NCBI GenBank assembly: GCA_023953835.1
Contig: JAMLJB010000001.1
Location: 2,108,001-2,172,000, forward strand
Length of the DNA: 64,000 bases
Direction of reading: 5' to 3'
Source of the DNA: Rhizobiaceae bacterium
GTDB lineage: Bacteria; Pseudomonadota; Alphaproteobacteria; Rhizobiales; Rhizobiaceae
Shown here: positions 58,849 through 64,000 of the stretch, piece after piece
Numbering within the stretch: the stretch's first letter is position 1
Layout: each line of letters begins with the position of its first letter
Program-made: the position numbers and the translations under genes
The notes under the pieces: generated by a model
What the model was told of the DNA's origin: nothing
The model's input: only the letters and a program-made list of their open reading frames with translations
The model's database searches: none

Positions 58849-59013
58849 CTAGGCGCGGCGTATGAAGCTGGCGATCAGCGAAATCACAAGGAACGCCAGG
58901 AATATGAAGAACAGGATCTGGGCGATACCTGCGGACGTACCCGCAATACCGCCGAAGCCCAGTGCGCCGGCGATGATCGCCACAACGAGAAAAACGAGAG
59001 CCCAATAAAGCAT
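58849..59013 (-). CDS. DUF1328 (YtjA-type) small membrane protein, 54 residues
   Basis: This is a 54-residue hydrophobic protein starting [20 protein letters not shown], with two membrane segments (about 2-22 and 30-49) around the glycine-rich turn [12 protein letters not shown]. The end [10 protein letters not shown] is basic. It matches the DUF1328/YtjA family, often induced by stress. An ideal ribosome site AAGGAGGT lies 8 bases before the ATG, and an exact EcfG-type promoter is 33 bases upstream. It is easily missed because of its length. Confidence 0.92.
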   Translation of the reverse strand: MLYWALVFLVVAIIAGALGFGGIAGTSAGIAQILFFIFLAFLVISLIASFIRRA

Positions 59014-59045
59014 GGCTACAACCTCCTTGATCGTCTTGTTTCTAT

Positions 59046-59070
59046 AACGGATGAGCCGGGTTTGGGTTCC
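59046..59070 (-). promoter_or_regulatory. EcfG-type promoter of the DUF1328 gene
   Basis: On the minus strand GGAAC (59070-59066), 16 bases, then CGTT (59049-59046): an exact consensus match. Confidence 0.75.
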
Positions 59071-59107
59071 ACGGCGGCGGCGTGAATGGCCTGAAAAATC
59101 GAACGTG

Positions 59108-59908
59108 TCACGCCGCGGCCTTGGCCTGTCGATCGAAGAAAAGCGCTTGTCCGATCAATGCCTTGACCATTTCATTGTTGAACGGCTTGGTGACGAGGAA
59201 GGTGGGTTCGGGGCGCTCGCCCGTCAGCAGCCGTTCCGGGAACGCGGTTATGAAAATGACCGGGATGGAGGTCATTCCCAGGATCTGGTTCACCGCGTCG
59301 ATGCCCGAACTGCCGTCGGCAAGCTGGATGTCAGCCAGCACGAGCCGGGGTCGGGTCTTTTCGAACATGGCCGTGGCTTCGGCATGCGTGCGCGCCACGC
59401 CCACGACGCGGTGCCCAAGGCTTTCCACCATCTGTTCGATGTCCATGGCGATCAGCGGCTCGTCCTCGATAATCATGACGTCCGTCGCCATCTGCCGGGA
59501 CAGTTCCTCGCTCGCCCGGGAAAGAAGCGACTCAAACTCCTCTTCCGACGTATCCAGGACTTCTGCGGCTTCCTCTTCGGAAAACCCTTCGACCGAAACC
59601 AGCAGGAAGGCCTGCCTCGGCAACGGGGCGAGCGCGGAAAGGTTGGCTGCCGCGTGTTCCTCCCAGCCTGCGACCTGCTGGCCTTCGGAAGGGATCCTCC
59701 TCGATATGGCGGTGAACAGCTTGGCGAAGAGCTTGTAGAGGGCGATTCTATCGCTGGAGGCCTTCGGGAAAATTGAAACGTCAGCGATTATCGCTTCCAG
59801 AAGTGCTGCAACCATTGCATCGCCGCTCGACTGGGACCCCGAAACCGCGCGCGAGAAGCGCCGCAGGTAGGGCAGATGCGGCGCAATAGCCGTGGACAGA
59901 TTTGCCAT
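59108..59908 (-). CDS. phyR: PhyR, general stress response regulator (sigma-like/receiver)
   Basis: PhyR is the anti-anti-sigma switch of the alphaproteobacterial general stress response: once phosphorylated it binds NepR and frees EcfG. The product has 266 residues. The N-terminal half is sigma-factor-like (region 2-like helices to about residue 70, then region 4-like [20 protein letters not shown]). The C-terminal receiver has [12 protein letters not shown], phospho-Asp about D193 in LADIQLADG, Thr in VIFITAF and Lys in FLVTKPFN. It is divergent from nepR-ecfG, the standard arrangement. Confidence 0.97.
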   Translation of the reverse strand: MANLSTAIAPHLPYLRRFSRAVSGSQSSGDAMVAALLEAIIADVSIFPKASSDRIALYKLFAKLFTAISRRIPSEGQQVAGWEEHAAANLSALAPLPRQAFLLVSVEGFSEEEAAEVLDTSEEEFESLLSRASEELSRQMATDVMIIEDEPLIAMDIEQMVESLGHRVVGVARTHAEATAMFEKTRPRLVLADIQLADGSSGIDAVNQILGMTSIPVIFITAFPERLLTGERPEPTFLVTKPFNNEMVKALIGQALFFDRQAKAAA

Positions 59909-59966
59909 TGGTTACCCTCAATTGATGCGTTTGCGTAGATAGCCTTTGCAGGCCGGACATGCACAT

Positions 59967-59991
59967 AATGTATGGCGGCAAAAAATGTTCC
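59967..59991 (-). promoter_or_regulatory. EcfG-type promoter of phyR
   Basis: On the minus strand GGAAC (59991-59987), 16 bases, then CATT (59970-59967), one base off the CGTT consensus. It would make phyR autoregulated. Confidence 0.65.
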
Positions 59992-59999
59992 AGAAAGAG

Positions 60000-60024
60000 G
60001 GAACGAATATGTCGCGGCCCCGTT
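60000..60024 (+). promoter_or_regulatory. EcfG-type promoter of nepR-ecfG
   Basis: GGAAC (60000-60004), 16 bases, then CGTT (60021-60024): exact consensus. Its -35 element lies only 8 bases from that of the divergent phyR promoter. The leader to nepR is about 90 bases. Confidence 0.78.
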
Positions 60025-60120
60025 ACGGGCAGACCGGCGGGACCTGTTCCGCTAACAATTTCAATATGACCTGCGATACCGGAAAAAGGGCGGGTAGATT
60101 AACAGCAAGGGGAAAGGCCG

Positions 60121-60306
60121 GTGGCAGACAAGGTATCGGACAACAAAAAGCGGGCGCGCGGGGAGGCCGCCCTTGGACCGAATGCGGAGATCGGGCGAAA
60201 GCTCAAGCAATACTATGAAAGCCTGGTCGCCGAAGAAGTCCCTGACCGCTTCGCGCAACTTCTGAGCCAGCTTGAACGTGTCGAAACCAAGCTCGAGAAG
60301 GATTGA
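60121..60306 (+). CDS. nepR: NepR, anti-sigma factor of EcfG
   Basis: NepR holds EcfG inactive until phosphorylated PhyR sequesters it. The product has 61 residues. The hallmark helices are IGRKLKQYYESLVAEEVPDR and FAQLLSQLERVE; the N-terminus is short and charged. The start is GTG 60121 with AAGGGGAAAGG just upstream. Its stop is 9 bases before the ecfG ATG, so the pair is coupled. Confidence 0.95.
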   Translation: MADKVSDNKKRARGEAALGPNAEIGRKLKQYYESLVAEEVPDRFAQLLSQLERVETKLEKD

Positions 60307-60314
60307 GGGGCGCG

Positions 60315-60863
60315 ATGGCTCAGCCGGAAAGCTTCAAGAAGGATTTGCTTGCCGCCATCCCAAGCCTGCGCGCTTTCGGTGTTTCGCTCTCACAAAACGC
60401 CGACAGGGCCGATGACCTTGTGCAGGAAACACTCGTCAAGGCATGGGACAAGCAGGACAGTTTCGAAACGGGGACGAATCTGAAGGCTTGGCTGTTCACG
60501 ATTCTGCGCAACGAATTCTATTCGCAGATGCGCAAACGTGGTCGCGAAGTCCAGGACAGCGACGGGATCATGACCCAAAAGCTCGCGGTGCACCCGGGTC
60601 AATTGGGCGTGCTCGACCTCGCGGATTTTCGCGAGGCTCTCTCCACGCTGCCTCCCGACCAGCGCGAGGCCATCATCCTGATCGGGGCGTCGGGCTTTTC
60701 CTATGAAGAGGCAGCGGAAATCTGCGATTGCGCCGTCGGCACGATCAAGAGCCGCGTCAGCCGCGCGCGCACGCGCCTGCAACAGGTGCTGGCAGTCTCC
60801 GGCGAGGCGGATTTCGGTCCCGACGCGATCTCCGCACAGGTCATCAGCTCAAACGCCGCCTGA
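60315..60863 (+). CDS. ecfG: EcfG, general stress ECF sigma factor
   Basis: EcfG directs transcription of the general stress regulon. The product has 182 residues: region 2 (DDLVQETLVKAWDKQDSFE, WLFTILRNEFYSQMRKRGRE) and region 4 (LPPDQREAIILIGASGFSYE and CAVGTIKSRVSRARTRL). ATG 60315 with GAGGGG just upstream is preferred over TTG 60303. The consensus it should read, GGAAC-N16-CGTT, recurs through the surrounding 4 kb. Confidence 0.95.
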   Translation: MAQPESFKKDLLAAIPSLRAFGVSLSQNADRADDLVQETLVKAWDKQDSFETGTNLKAWLFTILRNEFYSQMRKRGREVQDSDGIMTQKLAVHPGQLGVLDLADFREALSTLPPDQREAIILIGASGFSYEEAAEICDCAVGTIKSRVSRARTRLQQVLAVSGEADFGPDAISAQVISSNAA

Positions 60864-61265
60864 CCTGCGCCGCACCGAACTCAGGGCGTCAATGAGGTCC
60901 GAGCCGGTATAGGGTTTGCGGACAAGCGGGGCGTCGGGAAATAGCAGCGCAAGCTGGCCGTCGGCATCGCCCCCGGTCGTAAACACGATGGGTGTGCTGG
61001 ATGCCCGAAGCTGGTCCGCCAGGGGGAGCGCAGACTTTCCGCGAAGAATGAGGTCAACCACGGCCAGGTCGAACCGCTCCTGCAGCGCCGTCTCGGCCTC
61101 TTCAAACACACTGTAGGTCATTACGAAATCGGCGCCGTTTTCCCGGCAAAGGTCTTCCACCTCCAGCGCGATCAACGGTTCGTCCTCCAGAACGATTATG
61201 CGCGCGCCAGCCAGCGATTTCGATGCCAATGGTGTATCCGCCCGTCCCAATCTGAAATCAGGCAC
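60849..61265 (-). CDS. Single-domain response regulator next to ecfG
   Basis: This is a stand-alone receiver of 138 residues. The acidic pocket is IIVLEDEPLIALE, the phospho-Asp lies in LAVVDLILRG and the Lys in LVRKPYTGSDL. The segment PIVFTTGGDADG stands where the FATGUY receivers of stress pathways have their motif (F-A-T-G-x-G), so it may be a variant of that type that modulates phosphate flow to PhyR. It is convergent with ecfG and overlaps its end by 15 bases. I see no EcfG promoter upstream of it. Confidence 0.88.
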   Translation of the reverse strand: MPDFRLGRADTPLASKSLAGARIIVLEDEPLIALEVEDLCRENGADFVMTYSVFEEAETALQERFDLAVVDLILRGKSALPLADQLRASSTPIVFTTGGDADGQLALLFPDAPLVRKPYTGSDLIDALSSVRRRSGGV

Positions 61266-61360
61266 GCGCCTGCAATCGCGTACATAGGGCCGGATGGGCG
61301 AGACTTACAATATCATTTGCAAATGATGGGCTTGCGCCAGATAGAATGACGGAGTTCAAA

Positions 61361-61385
61361 GGAACTTCGCCTGATGCGCCGCGTT
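61361..61385 (+). promoter_or_regulatory. EcfG-type promoter of the DUF883/holin-like pair
   Basis: GGAAC (61361-61365), 16 bases, then CGTT (61382-61385): exact consensus. It supports ATG 61415 as the start, since the upstream in-frame ATG at 61346 would not be transcribed from here. Confidence 0.75.
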
Positions 61386-61414
61386 GTGCGTTTTCAGGAA
61401 TGAGGGAGACGGTT

Positions 61415-61738
61415 ATGGCTGCTACCACCAAGGGCGCGAAGGTCGATGCGCCGGACTCGACGCTTGAAGAAGATGTTCGCCAGTTGCAGCGCGACATCCA
61501 GAAACTGACCGAATTGCTCGCCAGGACAAAACAGGACTCCTACAGCGCCGCAAGCCACGCGGCCAGCGAAGGCATGGAGCATTTGCGCGCCCAGGGCGAT
61601 GCGGCGATGGAAGGTCTGCGCAAGAGCGCGGAGGACGTCGAGGCGCAAATCGTTACCGCGGTCCGTGAAAAGCCCGTCACCTCACTGGCTATCGCAGCCG
61701 GGATCGGATTTTTATTCGCACTGATTTCCAGGCGGTGA
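61415..61738 (+). CDS. DUF883 (ElaB/YqjD-type) membrane-anchored protein
   Basis: This is a DUF883 protein of 107 residues: a long charged helix (VRQLQRDIQKLTELLARTKQ and MEHLRAQGDAAMEGLRKSAE) followed by a C-terminal membrane anchor (VTSLAIAAGIGFLFALISRR). In E. coli relatives tether to the inner membrane and associate with ribosomes in stationary phase. GAGGGAGA lies about 7 bases before the ATG. It is followed after 6 bases by a holin-like gene, the same pairing as yqjD-yqjE. Confidence 0.9.
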   Translation: MAATTKGAKVDAPDSTLEEDVRQLQRDIQKLTELLARTKQDSYSAASHAASEGMEHLRAQGDAAMEGLRKSAEDVEAQIVTAVREKPVTSLAIAAGIGFLFALISRR

Positions 61739-61744
61739 CCGCAT

Positions 61745-62191
61745 ATGCTTGCCGCCTTGCTTGGTAGCCTCGCTTCCGGCGAGACGAAACTCGCCTTGCG
61801 AAGGGCAAAACTGGCGGTTTTCGTCTATGGATTCGCAGCCATCTGCCTGCTGTGCGGCTTAGGGTTTCTGGTCGGAGCCGGCTATATTTTCGCGGCGGAA
61901 CGGTATGGTAGCCTTCAGGCCGCGCTTGGTTTCGGTGCTGGCTTCATACTGCTTGCCCTGCTCGCTCTGCTGATTTTCAAGCTCACGGCGCGTCGTCGCG
62001 CCAGGCGTACCGCAGCCTTCCGAAAATCTGAAATTTCCGCGCTGGCGGCCGCATCGGGCATCGCGATTGCATCCAATCTGTTGCGCAGCAAGGCAGGTAT
62101 CGGCCTTATCGCCACGCCGCTCGTGGGCTTTCTCGCCTACCAGATCATCAAGGAAAACACGCGTCGCCCGCCGCCTCCCGAGCAGGATTGA
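61745..62191 (+). CDS. Phage_holin_3_6 (YqjE-like) membrane protein
   Basis: This is a YqjE/holin superfamily III-like membrane protein of 148 residues. Two membrane segments lie near residues 25-48 and 58-80, then a basic loop (ARRRARRTAAFRKSE), and a third weakly hydrophobic region near the C-terminus (GIGLIATPLVGFLAYQ). It forms an operon with the DUF883 protein and is thereby under the EcfG-type promoter at 61361. No phage genes are nearby, so a holin role is not implied. Confidence 0.85.
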   Translation: MLAALLGSLASGETKLALRRAKLAVFVYGFAAICLLCGLGFLVGAGYIFAAERYGSLQAALGFGAGFILLALLALLIFKLTARRRARRTAAFRKSEISALAAASGIAIASNLLRSKAGIGLIATPLVGFLAYQIIKENTRRPPPPEQD

Positions 62192-62202
62192 AGCCGCCCG
62201 GC

Positions 62203-62227
62203 GGAACCAAGCATTTTCCCGAGCATT
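62203..62227 (+). promoter_or_regulatory. EcfG-like promoter of the 56-residue membrane protein gene
   Basis: GGAAC (62203-62207), 16 bases, then CATT (62224-62227), the same one-base variant as at phyR. It lies 43 bases upstream of the small gene. Confidence 0.55.
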
Positions 62228-62269
62228 GCCTTCTCGAACACCGCCCAGCGGTGTTGAAAGGAGAAGGTG

Positions 62270-62440
62270 ATGGTTAAAATCGAACCCGAAAAAGCAAGAC
62301 AGGGACGTCGTGGCCAGCACATGCTGGTCGTGTTGCTCGTCGGTCTCGCGCTCGCCGTGATCGCATGGTTCGGGCTCGAGTTCTACGGCGAGAAAATCGA
62401 TGCATCGACTCCGGTCGAGCAATCTCAGGGATCTCAATAA
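62270..62440 (+). CDS. Small single-pass membrane protein, 56 residues
   Basis: I do not recognise a family. The product starts MVKIEPEKARQGRRGQHM, has one membrane segment (LVVLLVGLALAVIAWFGLEF, about 19-38), and ends in a short polar tail (STPVEQSQGSQ). The ribosome site AAGGAGAAGG lies 4-8 bases before the ATG, so translation is likely. With a candidate EcfG-type promoter upstream it appears to belong to the stress locus. Confidence 0.8.
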   Translation: MVKIEPEKARQGRRGQHMLVVLLVGLALAVIAWFGLEFYGEKIDASTPVEQSQGSQ

Positions 62441-62453
62441 CCCGGAAAACTTC

Positions 62454-62478
62454 GGAACCCACAAGGGAGTCCGACGTT
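62454..62478 (+). promoter_or_regulatory. EcfG-type promoter of the PRC-barrel gene
   Basis: GGAAC (62454-62458), 16 bases, then CGTT (62475-62478): exact consensus, 64 bases before the ATG. Confidence 0.75.
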
Positions 62479-62542
62479 GGTCATACACGCCGCCCGGTTA
62501 TTCGTTGAAGGTCGGGCAACGATTTACAGAAGGGAGACGACT

Positions 62543-63091
62543 ATGTTTCGCAAATTGCTTTTGACCACCGCTGTCGCTTCGCTGGTTGCCGGCGGAGCTT
62601 TCGCACAGGAACAGACCGCGCCCGCCGCGCCGATGCCGGCAGTGCCCGCTGAAACGACCCAGCCTGCCGCCGAGGCCCCGGCTATGAAGGCCGACGGGCT
62701 GCTGGCAGCCAATATCATCGGCGAGAGCGTCTATAACGGAACCGGCGACGATGCCGAGAAGATCGGTGACGTCAGCGATCTGGTGATCGATCCCAATGGC
62801 ATGGTGAAATCCATGGTGGTTGGTGTCGGCGGCTTCCTCGGAGTCGGCCAGAAGGACGTTGAGGTGGACTACAAGTCCGCTGAATGGACCGAACGAAATG
62901 GTGATCGCTGGATCGTCATGGCGATGACCAAGGACCAGTTGCAGGCGCTGCCGGAGTTCGACCGGACGCCATATGACCCGACGCCTCCGGCGACAACGGG
63001 CAGCACGACGACTGCGCCTGCTCCGGCGGACAATATGACGACGCCGCCGGCCGCTGCGCCGGCTACGCAGGAACCGCAGCCGGCTAACTAA
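62543..63091 (+). CDS. Exported PRC-barrel domain protein
   Basis: This is an exported protein of 182 residues. A signal peptide (MFRKLLLTTAVASLVAGGAF, cut near AFA) is followed by a Pro/Ala-rich linker, then a PRC-barrel domain (about 60-135: IGESVYNGTGDDAEKIGDVS, DLVIDPNGMVKSMVVGVGGF, LGVGQKDVEVDY), and a Thr/Pro-rich tail. AAGGGAGA lies 8 bases before the ATG. PRC-barrel proteins of this kind are frequent in rhizobial stress regulons, but the biochemical role is unknown. Confidence 0.88.
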   Translation: MFRKLLLTTAVASLVAGGAFAQEQTAPAAPMPAVPAETTQPAAEAPAMKADGLLAANIIGESVYNGTGDDAEKIGDVSDLVIDPNGMVKSMVVGVGGFLGVGQKDVEVDYKSAEWTERNGDRWIVMAMTKDQLQALPEFDRTPYDPTPPATTGSTTTAPAPADNMTTPPAAAPATQEPQPAN

Positions 63092-63111
63092 ACAATCTGC
63101 AAGCTCCAGTT

Positions 63112-63141
63112 GAGGCCGGCCCAGTGCCGGCCTCTTTTTTT
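63112..63141 (+). terminator. Rho-independent terminator after the PRC-barrel gene
   Basis: Perfect 9-bp stem GAGGCCGGC / GCCGGCCTC, loop CCAGT, then seven T residues. It overlaps the last two bases of the convergent gene at 63140. Confidence 0.92.
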
Positions 63142-64000
63142 ATCGCCATCCGGAACGCCAGCTCGGCGCGGCAAAGCTTCCGGCGACGCCTGTTTCGGTC
63201 AATTCGCTCAATGCGAGCGACTGGTCCAGATGTTCCGCGCGCCAAGACAGCAATTGCTCGGCGAAGTCCAGCCGCAGGCTGGCGAGTGCAGGGTCCCTTG
63301 CGCGGTCGACGAGTTCGTCGGGGTCGTCGTTTAGATCGAACAGCAGCGGCGGAAGCCCGCCTCCGAAATGCACATATTTGTATCTTTCCGTGCGCAGCAC
63401 AGCGAGGTTGCATTGGCGGGGGTTCAGGCCGAACGGCTGGTTCTTCTCGCCCTTCGCGATTGCGCGAAAATCAAACTCCCAATGCGCCGCCGTGCGCCAG
63501 TCAGCAGGGGGCTTGCCGGTCAGGAACGGCTTCAGAGATTGGCCGTCGAGATGATCGGGCGCTATGCCGCCGAGCAGTTCGATCATGGTGGGCATCAGGT
63601 CGACCGCTTCGGTGAACTGGTCGACCGTCGCCCTGCTTCGGCCAAAGGGTGTGCGAATGATAAGCGGGAGATGGTAGCTCTGGTCGAAATAGCCGCCCTT
63701 GCCCAGCATATAGTGGTCGCCCATCATCTCCGCATGGTCGGAGGTGAGCACAATGATCGTGTTTTGCCATTCGCCGCTTTGCTTCAACGTGTTCCAGATG
63801 CGCCCAAGCTGATCGTCGACCTCTGAGATCATCCCGAAATAGATGGACCGGATGATGCGGAATTCATCCTCGGACAGGTTTCGCACCTTGCCTTTATGTC
63901 CCGGCAGGAATTTCGATCGCTTCTGCTTGTCCAGCTCATGCTTGAGATAGGGATGCGAACGCGCTTCCTGTTTCCATGTCGGCGCACGGCGGAATGCCGG
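63140..64000 (-). CDS. Sulfatase / phosphonate monoester hydrolase family enzyme (5' truncated by window end)
   Basis: This is the C-terminal 286 residues of an alkaline-phosphatase-superfamily hydrolase; the frame is open to the last base of the window, so the start and the formylglycine signature lie outside. Visible conserved parts are YFGMISEVDDQLGRIWNTL and the metal motif VLTSDHAEMMGDH, followed by GKGGYFDQSYHLPLIIRTP and LMPTMIELLG. These fit the arylsulfatase/phosphonate monoester hydrolase branch. Which ester it cuts cannot be decided without the N-terminus. If it has a C-x-[PA]-x-R motif it would be a further client of the FGE at 35648. Confidence 0.85.
   Translation of the reverse strand, partial: PAFRRAPTWKQEARSHPYLKHELDKQKRSKFLPGHKGKVRNLSEDEFRIIRSIYFGMISEVDDQLGRIWNTLKQSGEWQNTIIVLTSDHAEMMGDHYMLGKGGYFDQSYHLPLIIRTPFGRSRATVDQFTEAVDLMPTMIELLGGIAPDHLDGQSLKPFLTGKPPADWRTAAHWEFDFRAIAKGEKNQPFGLNPRQCNLAVLRTERYKYVHFGGGLPPLLFDLNDDPDELVDRARDPALASLRLDFAEQLLSWRAEHLDQSLALSELTETGVAGSFAAPSWRSGWR

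Noticed and set aside
59946..60218. Open frame of 90 codons overlapping the nepR leader
   Set aside because: It overlaps the nepR start in another frame and would begin upstream of the EcfG-type promoter; composition is not protein-like.
61745..62191. Holin-like gene as a sign of prophage
   Set aside because: It pairs with a DUF883 gene as in yqjD-yqjE, under a stress promoter, and no other phage genes are present.

Overview
The window reads as a chromosomal segment of a high-GC alphaproteobacterium of the order Hyphomicrobiales (Rhizobiales), most like the Phyllobacteriaceae/Mesorhizobium side. The signs are the order tolB-pal-cpoB-tilS-ftsH-glmM, a serC leader RNA before serC-serA, a SAM-II riboswitch before metX-metW, Omp25/31-type porins, the PhyR-NepR-EcfG general stress system, and a red-type RuBisCO operon with CbbX. 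Coding density is high. I see no rRNA, CRISPR array, transposase or prophage. There is one tRNA gene (Glu, CUC).

Layout. 1-8.6 kb: cell-envelope and quality-control genes (tolB partial, pal, cpoB, tilS, ftsH, glmM), with a small secreted protein of unknown function on the other strand. 8.7-10.4 kb: two outer-membrane beta-barrel paralogs. 10.6-13.5 kb: serine synthesis under a serC RNA element. 13.5-31 kb: housekeeping and metabolism (DMT exporter, purA, a Pro-rich membrane protein, cupin, gloB, methyltransferase, lipid kinase, ABC half-transporter, metW-metX, hisC-tyrC, DUF2125, ChaC, rpoH, rluD, tRNA-Glu). 31-38 kb: an accessory-looking stretch with a CorA-like transporter of lower GC, lrgAB, a 273-bp palindromic mobile-type repeat, and a sulfatase with its formylglycine-generating enzyme. 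38-45 kb: cbbR divergent from cbbFPTLSX (Calvin cycle). 45-54 kb: two small unknown genes, a response regulator and an HWE histidine kinase, then pstSCAB-phoU-phoB behind a Pho box. 54-58 kb: a ROK repressor divergent from xylFHG. 58-63 kb: the general stress response locus. The window ends inside a second gene of the sulfatase/phosphonate-ester hydrolase type.

How parts work together. The most striking pattern lies between 58.6 and 62.5 kb. Seven promoters of the sigma-EcfG form (five GGAAC-N16-CGTT, two GGAAC-N16-CATT, all with a 16-base spacer) sit in front of phyR, nepR-ecfG and five further transcription units. Those five encode small envelope proteins: a lipoprotein, a DUF1328 protein, a DUF883/holin-like pair, a 56-residue membrane protein and a PRC-barrel protein. 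Regulator and predicted outputs are therefore physically linked. An eighth near-match (CGTC) precedes the response regulator/HWE kinase pair at 45.9 kb, which could feed the same pathway.

The cbb genes suggest a capacity for CO2 fixation; no energy-yielding oxidation genes are visible here. The sulfatase and its maturase suggest use of sulfate esters. Two genes at 58849-59013 and 62270-62440 are shorter than 60 codons and easily missed.
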